Source: Bonia amplexicaulis (taxonomy: Eukaryota; Streptophyta; Magnoliopsida; Poales; Poaceae). Taken from it: 64,000 bases of DNA. Both the position numbers and the translations under genes were made by a program. Shown here one piece after another: positions 23,986 through 37,583 of the stretch. The stretch covers positions 10,270,399-10,334,398 of the forward strand of contig CM070757.1 in NCBI GenBank assembly GCA_036346245.1, in the 5' to 3' direction. Position 1 is the stretch's first letter; each line of letters opens with the position of its first letter. A model generated the notes under the pieces. It was not told the DNA's origin. It saw only the letters and a list, made by a program, of their open reading frames with translations, and made no database searches.

Positions 23986-25019
23986 ACAGGAGGACAAGCT
24001 CTAGCCCTAGAGCACACACACACAGATACACTCCCAAGGGAGGGAGAGGCAGGCGCCTCAAGGCCTAGCCGACCAACTCACCCCTAACTCTTGCCTCCTC
24101 TCCCTTTATAGCCTCACATCCGAGACTAACCCTAATGGATCCATCCATTAGTCCACACTAGGGATAACCCGAAACCCCATCTAACACGGGTTTTAACACT
24201 CACTTTGCCCGCTAACTCAAATGATTTGCCCGCTATCCCAACAGACCAAGACTTTGCCCGTTAGCGCCAATGAAATCCACTTCTTTTCTCGGTGCTTTAC
24301 GGAGGGACAGCTTCCCCAGACTTTGACATTTCTCCAAAATGCCCTCCGCTACCTTCCGAAGCTTCCTCCACCGCTTTCTTTGTCCATCTTTGTCGACCCA
24401 CCCGCACGACACGTCCTCTTGACTTTTCCACGTCGTTACGGACCTCAACAACTCCCTTGTCTAGTCCCGACCTCCTAAGCCTCACCAAGACCGTCTCACG
24501 GTTCCCGCAACCGACCGATCGGACTTCGACTCCTCCGTAGTCTAGTCTCGGTCTATTCCACCGCACACCACCACACCCAACCTCCCGACTGCGGACCTCG
24601 GCTCCTCCACGAGCCTAGTCCGGTCCTCCTCGTTGTTGTCCGTCGTGCTCGGCTGCAGTTCGGCTCCAGTTCCTCGTCTCCGCACCGCAACCACCTCACC
24701 ACCTCGATCATCTTGGCGTCTCCGACCGCGGACCTCAACACCTCCCATGCCTAGTCCCGATCCTCCCACGCCTCACCATGAAATAGCTCAAAGTCCTGCA
24801 GCCACACGCATAAGCAAACCATCACATAGCACCGCTCAAACCAACAAAACAGACTGCACAATCAGAGCTCACACCTTTTCCTCGAAAATAGACATTGACA
24901 AACCCCGCCAAGAAGATGAACCAACAAGTCCACAAGGTCCACAACATCACCAAAGAACCCAACCGACCGATTCCCACCATAATCGGACACCATATGTGCC
25001 CACACGATCGGTTTTAATG

Positions 25020-25750
25020 AGCTCCATCGACCACGGTCGGACATCCGCTAACGTGGTCGAAACAATGAGCGCCCAACGTGATCGAGCGCCCGATCTCCCA
25101 GCGTGGTCGAAGACCCACGCGCCACAACGTGGTCGAAACGCCAGCGTAGCGTGGTCGGCGCCCCAAGCGCCAGCGTGGTCGTAAACCCTGGCGCCGACTA
25201 CCGATCACGACCAGCGGTCGAAACTTCACAACGTGGTCGTAGATGGCCCTAGACCTCCGACCACGGCCAGCGTGGTCGTAGAGACCTGGCGTGGTCGTGC
25301 GCTACCTCACGGTTGTCGATATCACCAGCGTGGTCGTGTAGCCTTCCGACCACGGTCATAGTACTCGAGCGCCTCCCGACCCGACAGCGTGGTCGTATAA
25401 CCTATCGACCACGACCAGCGTGGTCGTATGACATCCGAAACAACCCGATTGCTCTCAGCGTGGTAATAAGTGTCGACTCGCTTCCGACCACGGCCAACTG
25501 ATCGATGAAGCCGTAGCGTGGTCGTAGACTCCCGAGAGACTTCCGATCACGCCCGAATGGTCATACGTATCCCGATAGACCTCCGATCGGTTCCAAACGG
25601 TCGTACACCATTTGATCATGGTCTAAATGGTCTTAAACACTTCGATCACCATCAAACCTGGTCGTGCGGACAAAGTCATGGTCGTAGACCTCCCGTGAAA
25701 CCTCCAACCACGCCCAAAGTGGTCGTATCGCGACTCAAACCTCAAAACCA
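25020..25750. repeat. Dense CGTGGTCGTA / TACGACCACG motif cluster in LTR A
   Basis: More than 20 copies of ACGTGGTCG(T/A) and its complement CGACCACG, about one every 30 bp in both orientations. Equivalent clusters lie in LTRs B and C. Confidence 0.9.
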
Positions 25751-25820
25751 AACTCAATCTTTCTAGATCAAGAGTCAATTACTCCTCACAACCATGGGGT
25801 GACCTCCACATGGTCTCACA

Positions 25821-28800
25821 ATCTCCCCTTGATGAGTATATTGACAAACACTTGAAAAAGGCATGAAGATGAGTTTGTTTTGAAAAGAAGAAAAGAAAGA
25901 GAAGCAAAAGCCACACATGGTCTAAAAAGAACAAAGAAGGAACTCATGACCATGTTGACAAGGAATGAAATGGAGCAGAGAGAAAGATCTCCAAATCATA
26001 CGAAAGTCCAATCTTGCTCATGGTCCAAAAGCGGATGCTCACATGACCATTGTCATAGCAAGATGATTAAACATTCTCCTAAAGCTTTTATCCTTTTCCC
26101 ATCCCTTAAACCTTTTCTCTATTCTTCTCCCCTTTTGGCAATAGAGTCATCAAGATGCAAGGAAGAGCAATAGAGTATGAATGAAATGGAGTCTGGCATT
26201 TGATTTGATTTAAGCGATAAGAGCTAAGGGAGTCATGTAGATTATCTAAAGTGACTTCACGTAAAGTTATACCAAGCCATAAAATGTAACAATGCTATTT
26301 AGATCATAACAAACCATGTATTGCCAAGCTCAAGCCAAATAAGTCATGATCTTTAAATTAAATGGTTTGATTAGCATGTCGAGTCACTCAAGATTATAGT
26401 CTAGAAGAAGGTATCCAAAAGTGAGTCAAGCCATGTCAATATTCTAAGTGGAACCAAGAAGCTATAGTTGAGTCAATTTAGAGTGCTATAAGTTCAAAAA
26501 TGAGACATTTTGTTCAAGCACTAGATATCACAAGTAATTCATTACTTGTAGTACTTTGGATACCACTTGTAGTGAGCAAAATTAGCACATTCGGCACTTT
26601 TCATAAATTAATGGTTGGCTCCAACCATTTTTCACAAAGATTTGTTTTCTTAGCCATGTGCTAGATCTCAAGCCTTATGTGATCACTCCAAGCAATAAGC
26701 TTAAAGAGGTGATCTTGGTCATCCAAAACTCCCCCTGAGTTCATGCCGAGTGCAATGACAAGCCGTCTCATGAGAAAGAATTGGTGAGATCGGTTTTTCG
26801 CACAAAGAGATCTTTTGCATTTACTTGAATTAGTTCATGAACAAAGAGTTAAAACTTAACTCATGCATCATTAATGAACTAACTTAGCTCAATCTAAACC
26901 TCAAAACAGATTCAAGACTCAACTTAGCCTATTCGACATGGCACGAATCAAGAGAGGATCACTAAAGCCGACTATTCATAAGATTGAACAAGACATGATT
27001 TGATTCAAGTTGTTCACATTTAATTAAGCTAGTATGGCAAGAGCTAAGCAACACATAGAAGAGCATGATAAATCAAGCTATCACAAGACATGGCAAGATA
27101 TAAATCATGATATCATGTCACATAAAGATAATATTCGTGGCTCCAAGATCATGCAGGCATTCATGTGAATGTTACGCACTATTGACCAAAAAAATGCACA
27201 TGAGATGAACTCCCCACAAACATAGCCCGAATAGACGTAAAGGATCCAACTCCCCTAGAGAAGGCAAAAGAGAAGAACCAAGAAATTTGGCACAAAATCC
27301 GGAAAGAGAAGGTTCTAGCTCAAAGAGGTGATTCCCAAACACATCCTATCCTCATGGTCTCTAGTCTATAACCTCATACCACGGGCAAAAGCACACTATG
27401 TCAATGCAAAAAAACTCTAGTGGCCAAGAAAAAGTTCAACCTAGGTAGAAGAGAATCCTAGAGAACCAAAGCCCAAACTAGGTAGTAAATAATCCTAGAG
27501 AACCATTTGGATGAGAGGTGTGAATGAGACAACATCACCTAGAGTTGGCTCCTCTTGTCCAAAAGACCCTTCTTACCACTAGAAGACATATACTATGCAA
27601 AGCCAAGTGGCGGAAGCGAGCAATCGAAAATCATAAGGAGAACCAACCTTTGTAGCAGCTTGCTCGGTTGTTTAAGCCGTAGTCGTAGCCGAATTCCATG
27701 TCCGAACGTGGTCGTAGTCAAGTCGACGCGTTGTCGTAGTCGCGTCCTTCTCGTGTCCAAAGTCGGTCCGGGTTCACGGTTGTATCCGAGTCCGCACCGT
27801 GATGAAGTGATCGAAGACGCGTAATGGTCTCGGACCATGGTCGTAGTCGTAGTCGTGTCGTGAATTGTCCGAGTCGTGGAAGTAGATGAGTGCGGATCGT
27901 TGCGTCCTTGGCGAAGTCATAACACGAGTTCGCCGAGGGTCCGCACCATGGTCGTGGTTCCTCGACGTGGTCGTAATGACCAGGGAGCGGTCAGAACAAC
28001 AGATCACTCTCCCTCATTCATACAACTGCGGTTTAATCATAGGGGAACAAGCGGTGTCCTAATACTGGGGTAAATGATATACAACATGGAACCATCTTGA
28101 GACAAATGATAACAACAAGAGCATCACTAGTATTAAAGACATAGAACACATGAGAACACGCACCGCCACAAGCTCAATCTAGCCCTCAACAAAAGCATCT
28201 AGAGCGGCAAGCCTAGAGCCACCAAATACTAGAAGAAGCTTGTGACCTAACCACAAATCTCATGATATCTAAGCATAAGCACAGACTAATGCTACAAAGA
28301 TGTTGTACAGTTTATTTCATGCCAAAACTTAAATGAATAAGATCAAGATATACATGTATCACAATGAATCACAACCATACACATAGCAGGTGACAGGAAC
28401 AGTCACAGAAGCATATGCTCGCATGGATAAAAGCATATATAATAGAAAATATACAAAGGCATGAATAAACGCACATCATGACACGTAGAAACTATCCAAG
28501 ATATACCCAAGCTCATCTTGTCCATACATATGCATACATCATGTAGACATACAACATGACAAATCAAAATCATGAAAAGTATGCTAACATGTATAAATAA
28601 TGATGAATGAACATAATGAGCAAGATGTGAACCATGATAGATACTACAGGGCACAAGGTCATGATGATACTTGACTTCTAATACGCACATTCTACTTAGC
28701 TCATGAAGTCAAGTCAAAGCTTAAGTATCTAACAAATACAACAAGGTACATGGATACTTAAGCAACATACACATAAAGGCATGACATGAAAGTATTGAGA

Positions 28801-30029
28801 GAAAACATGCCGGATGGAACATGTGAGCACATGAACAAGCACAACATGCCAATATGGTCAAACATGAGTATAAGGGCATGAGGGTATAGAGTAGCTCACA
28901 AAGTAGGTGGAGACGCCAAACGTGAAGGTACATACCTCTTGGAAGCCATGAAGTGGTGAACCAACAAATGTTCTAGTCACGTGATGAAGCAGAAGACTAA
29001 AATCCATTCGATCCCATGTTCTCCATCCAACGTCGGACACCTACAAAGACAAGAACAAAGTGCCCAAGTCTTGGATCCCAAGGGTTAGTAAGCAAATGCT
29101 TGAGACCCCAAGACCGACACACGGCCACTCGGCGAGAAAAGAGTTGTCGTTACGTACTACGACTACGGTTGAGAAGAAATGGCGTGGTCGTAGCACCCAG
29201 AGGCATAGTCTTGAACGACTACGGTAGAGATGTGATCGTTGGTCATTACAACCACGATCGGGAATTGCGTGTGGTCGTAAGTCGCTTATGACCACGGTAA
29301 TCGAGCGGCAGCGCGCTCAGAACTAGCAGTCGTGATCGTAGGGACTTTCGACCACGGTAACAAGCGGAAGTGTCCGCCAGCAGGCATGATCGTATGCAGC
29401 TACGACTATGTCGAGAAGCCGAAGTTGTGGTCGTAATGCATTACGACTATAACGACGACACAGCAGAGGAACTCAGCTTTACTACACTCTAGCAAGCTCA
29501 CACTCCTCTACACATGTGCAGTGAGTCAAAGTTTTAATTTCTCATTTGCAGATTTTAACATTCAAGTAGAGAAATTAAATTTTCACCGCTCTCGAGAAAG
29601 ACTCACAACCTACACATGAGAAATGAGATTTCAACCTAGCAAGAACAATCTAGCAATTTATAATCTAGGCACCTCACAATATCCCGAAGAGCAAGTATAT
29701 TCATCTTGGACAAGGCCAAGGTCATAATAAGTTTTACCTTGCTCATGATAAGTCGGCGCCGTCCTTATCATTATCATCCGTGTGTTCTCCAAGGCTTTCT
29801 CCTTCTTGGCACTTGATTAACCAAAGGACAAGAATGTACCACAAAGCTTACACTCGTGGTTTCTTGCAAATAAAATCATCCTCTAGCCGAAATCAAGCCT
29901 CTTGTCGCAAAGGACATCATTGGCAAAACACCCCAATAAGATTCAAAGGAAAGTTTACAAGATTCCCTACTAGTTGCCAAGCTCCAGATCGGTTAAGATC
30001 GATCTGAGCCAACCTTGCTCGATACCAAT
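25821..30029 (-). other. LARD internal region 1, non-coding
   Basis: About 4.2 kb without recognisable gag or pol. It contains further ACGTGGTCGTA-type motifs at 27680-27990 and 29150-29460. Its copy at 33374-37583 is nearly identical except in those motif clusters, where unit number differs (27760-27900 compared with 35310-35450). Confidence 0.88.
30017..30027 (-). other. LARD primer binding site 1
   Basis: On the minus strand TGGTATCGAGC starts two bases after the LTR B end (…CCTACA). It is close to the TGGTATCAGAGC complement of initiator tRNA-Met used by many plant LTR elements. Confidence 0.75.
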
Positions 30030-33000
30030 TGTAGGACCGGATGAGGCAACAGAGGGGGTGAATGGTGCCCATAAATTTTTCCTCTAAATATTCACATATT
30101 CCTTATTCTCCAATAGCTACAAAGCTATGAAGATCCAAGATATGAGGTCTAGTAGAAGATGAGGAATTCGGACTATCTAATGACCAAATCGAGCCTTTGT
30201 GTGGTTAGATTACGACCACTTGGCGGAAGCTCAAACGTAGTCGAATACATCCACTCCAGAGAGGCAGGCTGTCGGTAACAGCGACGCTTGTTGGGAATAC
30301 AACGTGGTCTCAGACCGACACCATGGTCGAAACCGACAACTTGGTTGATAGCACATGCGATGGTCGTAACTTTGACCACTCGATCAAGAGCATCTTGGTA
30401 GGCAATCGATGATCAAATGAAATTCAATGAAGTCGATAGCCACCAAAACAAGACCGACAAGATCGAAGATGAGTCCTGTCGGAACCGTCGTGTCGTAAGC
30501 CAATGGCATGGTCGACGATCAACATGGTCAAGACCGACTTGCACCTATAACCGATCGCGGTCGCAGACACCTCATGAGACCGTGGGGCACACGACTACGA
30601 GATCTCGACCATCAAGCACTCGAAACTAGTGCAAAAGAAAGCGATGATCTATGTCTTGGCCGGTCGAAAATCGAGAAGAGCGAAGGCCAAGACTTCGTGA
30701 TCGCAAGTCGTGGTCAAATCTCCAAAGGAAAGCCACGACCGATGAAACCCGAGAAGACCAGCAACTTCACACTAAGTCTTTTCGTGATCGATACCGACCG
30801 GGACCGAGTCACTTGACAACGAGAACCGAAAATAGAATCGGTCGTGAGGTCTTAGCCGTGGCCGATCGCCAACTTGTGGTCGATAACCAAAGCCGAGAAG
30901 ATATCTACAATCGAATCCGACTGTCGCCGACCACACAATCGAAAGACTCGATTCAACAACCTTGGTCGTAAAACCGAAAATCGGATGACGAATGTGAATA
31001 CTCTATTTTGTCGTCAAGACGATCAGCAGAGCAAAATTTGAGGAATCTTTTGCACGAGGTCGAAACCAAATGAGACTTGAACTCTAACTTGTATATGATC
31101 TCTAGAAGTGAATTTACCAAGAAAAGGAAAGTCTTTGTTTCGCCAAAGAAAATTGATGCAGTCGAAAAATAGAACAGAGACTCACTGGCGGCAGACCGAA
31201 AGACACAGTGATTTTTCCAAATCAACTTCGCTCTGGAATGAACGGCCAACTAGCCTTGAGACAGATTCCCGCCTCGAGCAAAACAAATATAAGCCAACTC
31301 TCAAAGGAAATACGAAGGAACTAAGAATGAAGAGATGGCAAATAAATCAATGAAAACATCTCAAGAACGACCTCTCAACCCGGATCACAAACACGCACCC
31401 ATCTCATAGATAAACTCTAACAAGTACAGAGATGAGTCCTCTCAAATCATAACACGGAGGTTTCGCAACCACTCCCCACAGGAGGACAAGCTCTAGCCCT
31501 AGAGCAATCACACACACATACACTCCCAAGGGAGGGAGGCGGCTGCCTCAAGGCCTAGCCGACCAACTCACCCAACTCTTGCCTCCCTCTCCTTTTATAG
31601 CCTCACACCGAGACTAACCCTAATGGATCCATCCATTAGTCCACACTAGGGATAACCCAAAACCCCATCTAACACCGGTTTTAACACTCACTTTGCCCGC
31701 TAACTCAAATGCTTTGCTCGCTATCCCAACAGACCCGCACTTTGCCCGTTAGCGCCAACCGAATCCACTTCTTTTCTCGGTGCTTTACCGAGGGATGGGG
31801 CTTCCCTTTGCGCCTTTGACATTTCTCCAAAATGCCCTCCAACTACCTTCGAAGCTTCCTCCACCGCATTTCTCGTCCATCTTCCTGTCCACCCTTGCAA
31901 CCACCTCGCACGACTAGGTCCTCTTCGGCTTCCACGTCGCTCGGACCTCAACAACTCCCTTGTCTAGTCCCAACCTCCTCGCTGCCTCACCAAGACTGCA
32001 TCTCCGGTTCCTCATCGCCCACCGAGCTCAACTTCTTTGACTTCACCCACTGCTCGGACCTCAACATCTCCCAGTCTAGTCTCCACCCATTCCACCGCTT
32101 GTCTCGTCCATCTCGCACCCAACCTCCCGACCATCGGACCTCGGCTCCTCCCCGAGCCTAGTCCCGATCCTCCTCGTTGTTGTCCGTCGTGTCCATCATG
32201 GGTAGCTTCGACTCAGGTTCCTCATCTCCCGGCTTGCAACCACCTCACCACCTCGATCATCTTGGCGTCTCCGACCGTCGACCTCAACACCTCCATGCCT
32301 AGTCCCGATCCTCCCATGCCTCACCATGAAATAGCTCAAGTCCTGCAGCCACAAGACAAGCAAACCATCACATAGCACCGCCAAACCAACAAAACAGACT
32401 ACACACGACTCAACAGAGCTCACACCTTTTCCTCGAAAATAGACATTGACAAACCACATCAAGAAGATGAACCAACAAGTCAACAAGGTCCACAACATCA
32501 CCGAAACCCAACCGACCGATTCCACCATAATCGGACACCATATGTGCCCACACGACCGGTTTAATGAGCTCCATCGACCACGGTCGACATCCGCTAACGT
32601 GGTCGAAACAACAGCGCCCAACGTGATCGAACGCCCGATCTCCCAACGTGGTCGAAGACCCACGCGCAACGTGGTCGAAACGCCAGCGCCCAACGTGGTC
32701 GACGCCCCAAGCGCCAACGTGGTCGTAAACCCTGGCGCCGACTACCGATCACGACCAACGCGGTCGAAACTTCACAACGTGGTCGTAGATGGCCCTAGAG
32801 ACCTCCGACCACGGCCAACGTAGTCGTAGAGACCACAACGTGGTCGTACGCTACCTCCTGGTTCTCGATATCACCATTATGGTCGTGTAGCCTTCCGACC
32901 ACGGTCATAGTACTCGAACGCCTCCCGGCCAGCAACGTGGTCGTATAACCTATCGACCACGACCAACGTGGTCGTATGACATCCGGAAACAACCCGATTG

Positions 33001-33373
33001 CTCTCAACGTGGTAATAAGTGTCGACTCGCTTCGACCACGGCCAATCTGATCGATGAAGCCGTAACGTGGTCGTAGACTCCCGAGAGACTTCGATCACGC
33101 CCGAATGGTCATACGTATCCCGATAGACCTCCGATCGGTTCCAAAACGGTCGTACACCATTTGATCATGGTCTAAATGGTCTTAAACACTTCCGATCACC
33201 ATCAAACCTGGTCGTACGGACAAAGTCATGGTCGTAGACCTCCCAGCCGACCTCCAACCACGCCCAAAGTGGTCGTATACGCCAGCTCAAACCTCAAAAA
33301 TCAAACTCAATCTTTCTAGATCAAGAGTCAATTACTCATCACAACCATGGGGTGACCTCCACATGGTCTCACA
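30030..33373 (-). repeat. LARD LTR B (3344 bp)
   Basis: TGTAGGACCGG...GGTCTCACA. It is shared between the two units: 5' LTR for the internal region on its left and 3' LTR for the one on its right. Confidence 0.93.
32570..33290. repeat. Dense CGTGGTCGTA motif cluster in LTR B
   Basis: Same motif series as 25020-25750. Several individual motifs differ by one or two bases or a small indel at the CG. Confidence 0.9.
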
Positions 33374-36300
33374 ATCTCCCCCTTGATGAGTATATTGACA
33401 AACACTGAAAAAGGCATGAAGATGAGTTTGTTTTTGAAAAGAAGAAAAAGAAAGAGAAGCAAAAGCCACACATGGTCTAAAAAGAACAAAGAAGGAACTC
33501 ATGACCATGTTGACAAGGAATGAAATGGAGCAGACAGAGAAAGATCTCCAAATCATACAGAAAGTCCAATCTTGCTCATGGTCCAAAAAGCAGATGCTCA
33601 CATGACCATTGTCATAGCAAGATGACTAAACATTCTCCTAAAAGCTTTTTATCCTTTTCCCATCCCTTAAACCTTTTTCTCTATTCTTCTCCCCCTTTTG
33701 GCAATAGAGTCATCAAGATGCAAGGAAGAGCAATAGAGTATGAATGAAATGGAGTGCTTAGGCATTTGATTTGATTTAAGCGATAAGAGCTAAGGGAGTC
33801 ATGTAGATTATCTAAAGTGACTTCACAGAAAGTTATACCAAGCCATAAAATGTAACAATGCTATTTAGATCATAACAAACCATGTATTGCCAAGCTCAAG
33901 CCAAATAAGTCATGATCTTTAAATTAAATGGTTTGATTAGCATGTCGAGTCACTCAAGATTATAGTCTAGAAGAAGATATCCAAAAGTGAGTCAAGCCAT
34001 GTCAATATTCTAAGTGGAACCAAGAAGCTATAGTTGAGTCAATTTAGAGTGCTATAAGTTCAAAATGAGACATTTTGTTCAAGCACTAGATATCACAAGT
34101 AATTCATTACTTGTAGTACTTTGGATACCACTTGTAGTGAGCAAAATTAGCACATTCGGCACTTTTCATAAATTAATGGTTGGCTCCAACCATTTTCACA
34201 AAGATTTGTTTTCTTAGCCATGTGCTAGATCTCAAGCCTTATGTGATCACTCCAAGCAATAAGCTTAAAGAGGTGATCTTGGTCATCCAAAACTCCCCCT
34301 GAGTTCATGCCGAGTGCAATGACAAGTCGTCTCATGAGAAAGAATTGGTGAGATCGGTTTTTCGCACAAAGAGATCTTTTGCACTTACTTGAATTAGTTC
34401 ATGAACAAAGAGTTAAAACTTAACTCATGCATCATTAATGAACTAACTTAGCTCAATCTAAACCTCAAAAGCAGATTCAAGACTCAACTTAGCCTATTCG
34501 ACATGGCACGAATCAAGAGAGGATCACTAAAGCGGACTATTCATAAGATTGAACAAGACATGATTTGATTCAAGTTGTTCACATTTAATTAAGCTAGTAT
34601 GGCAAGAGCTAAGCAACACATAGAAGGGCATGATAAATCAAGCTATCACAAGACATGGCAAGATATAAATCATGATATCATGTCACATAAAGATAATATT
34701 CGTGGCTCCAAGATCGACAGCATTCATGTGAATGTTACGCACTATTGACCAAAAAATGCACATGAGATGAACTCCCCAAAACATAGCCCGAATAGACGAG
34801 AAGGATCCAACTCCCTAGAGAAGGCAAAAGAGAAGAACCAAGAAATTTGGCACAAAATCCGAAAAGAGAAGGTTCTAGCTCAAAGAGGTGATTCCCAAAC
34901 ACATCCTATCCTCATGGTCTCTAGTCTATAACCTCATACCACGGGCAAAAACACACTATGTCAATGCAAAAGACTCTAGTGGCCAAGAAAAAGTTCAACC
35001 TAGGTAGAAGAGAATCCTAGAGAACCAAAGCCCAAACTAGGTAGTAAATAATCCTAGAGAACCATTTGGATGAGAGGTGTGAATGAGACAACATCACCTA
35101 GAGTTGGCTCCTCTTGTCCAAAAGACCCTTCTTACCACTAGAAGACATATACTATGCAAAGCCAAGTGGCGGGAAGCAGAGCACTGAAAATCATAAGGGA
35201 GAACCAACCTTTGTAGCAGTTGCTCGGTTGTTTAAGCCGTAGTCGTAACCGAATTCCATGTCCAGAACGTGGTCGTAGTCAAGTCAGGACGTTGTCGTAG
35301 TTGCGTCCTTCTCGTGTTCAAAGTCGAGTCCGAGTCGTGGAAGTAGATGAGTCTGGATCGTGGTCGTTGCGTCCTGGTCGTAGCAGTCATGTCCTGGCGG
35401 TGGTCGTAATGGTGTCCTGGTCGTAGTCGTAAATGAGTCTGGTCATTGCGTCCTTGGCCGAAGTCGTAACACGAGTTCGGTAGAGGGTCCGCACCATGGT
35501 CGTGGTTCCTACGACGTGGTCGTAATGACCGAGGAGCGGTCAGAACAACAGTATCACTCTCCCTCATTCATACGACTGCGGTTTAATCATAGGGGAACAA
35601 TCGGTGTCCTAATACTGGGGTAAATGATATACAACATGGAACCAGTACTGAGACAAATGATAACAACAGAGCATCACTAGTATTAAAGACATAGAACACA
35701 TGAGAACACGCACCGCCACAAGCTCAATCTAGCCCTCAACAAAAGCATCTAGAGCAGCAAGCCTAGAGCCACCAAATACTAGAAGAAGCTTGTGACCTAA
35801 CCACAAATCTCATGATATCTAAGCATAAGCACGCACTAATGCTACAAAGATGTTGTACGAGTTTATTTCATGCCAAAACTTAAATGAATAAGATCAACAT
35901 ATACATGTATCACAATGAATCACAACCATACACATAGCGGTGTGACAAAGAATCACGAAGCATATGCTAGCATGGATAAAAGCATGTATAATAGAAAATA
36001 TACAAAGGCATGAATAAACGCAGATCATGACACGTAGAAACTATCCAAGATATACCCAAGCTCATACTGTCCATACATATGCATACATCATGTAGACATA
36101 CAACATGACAAATCAAAATCATGAAAAGTATGCTAACATGTATAAATAATGATGAATGAACATAAGGAGCAAGATGTGAACCATGATAGATACTACGAGC
36201 ACAAGGTCATGATGATGCTTGACTTCTAATACACACATTCTACTTAGCTCATGAAGTCAAGTCAAAGCTTAAGTATCTAACAAATACAACAAGGTACATG

Positions 36301-37583
36301 GATACTTAAGCAACATACACATAAAGGCATGACATGAAAGCATTGAGAGAAAAACATGCCAGTATGGAACATGTGAGCACATGAACAAGCACAACATGCC
36401 AATATGGTCAAACATGAGTATAAGGGCATGAGGGTATAGAGTAGCTCACAAAGTAGGTGGAGACGCCAAACGTGAAGGTACATACCTCTTGGAGGCCATG
36501 AAGTGGAGAACCAACAAATGTTCTAGTCACGTGATGAAGCAGAAGACTAAAATCCATTCGATCCCATGTTCTCCATCCAACGTCTGGACACCTACAAAAG
36601 ACAAGAACAAAGTGCCCAAGTCTTGGATCCCAAGGGGTTAGTAAGCAAATGCTTGAGACCCCAAGACCTGACACACGGCCACTCAGCAGAAAAAGAGTGG
36701 TCGTTACGTACTACGACTACGGTCGAAAAGAAATGAGCGTGGTCGTAGCACGAGAGGCATAGTCTTGAACGACTACAACCGAGAGATGTGATCGTTGGTC
36801 ATTACAACCACGACTGGGAATTGCAGGTGTGGTCGTAAGTCAGTTATGACCACGGCAATCGAGCGCGCCTTCCGTAACCAGCGATCGTGATCGTAGGGAC
36901 TTTCGACCACGGTAACAAGCGGAAGTGTCCGCCGAGCATGGTCGTATGCAGCTACGACTATGTCGAGAAGCCGAAGTTGTGGTCGTAATGCATTACGACT
37001 ACAACGACGACACAGCAGAGGAACTCAGCTTTACTACACTCTAGCAAGCTCACACTCCTCTACACATGTGCAGTGAGTCAAAGTTTTAATTTCTCATTTG
37101 CAGATTTTAACATTCAAGTAGAGAAATTAAATTTTCACCGTCTTCAGAGAAAGACTCACAACCTACACATGAGAAATGAGATTTCAACCTAGCAAGAACA
37201 ATCTAGCAATTTATAATCTAGGCACCTCACAATATCCCAAGAGCAAGTATATTCATCTTGGACAAGGCCAAGGTCATAATAAGTTTTACCTTGCTCATGA
37301 TAAGTCGACGCCGTCCTTATCATTATCATCCGTGTGTTCTCCAAGGCTTTCTCCTTCACGGCACTTGATTAACCAAAGGACAAGAATGAACCACAAAGCT
37401 TACACTTGTGGTTTCTTGCAAATAAAATCATCCTCTAGCCGAAATCAAACCTCTTGTCGCAAAGGACATCATTGGCAAAACACCCCAATAAGATTCAAAG
37501 GAAAGTTTACAAGATTCCCTACTAGTTGCCAAGCTCCGGATCGGTTAAGATCGACATCTGAGCCAACCTTGCTCGATACCAAT
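33374..37583 (-). other. LARD internal region 2, non-coding
   Basis: Near copy of 25821-30029. It starts ATCTCCCCCTTGATG (polypurine tract on minus) beside LTR B and ends at the primer site beside LTR C. No coding domain was recognised. Confidence 0.88.
37571..37581 (-). other. LARD primer binding site 2
   Basis: TGGTATCGAGC on the minus strand two bases after the LTR C end, identical to 30017-30027. Confidence 0.75.

Larger units (their letters stand above)
20368..25820 (-). repeat. LARD LTR A (5453 bp, enlarged by an anomalous block)
   Basis: Aligns end to end with LTRs B and C except for an extra 2159 bp made of a 159-bp duplication plus 2000 bp of abnormal sequence. Without these it would be about 3.29 kb. 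Confidence 0.9.

Noticed and set aside
25020..25750. CRISPR-like array
   Set aside because: Motif is about 10 bp, spacing irregular, orientation alternates, and the setting is a plant LTR.
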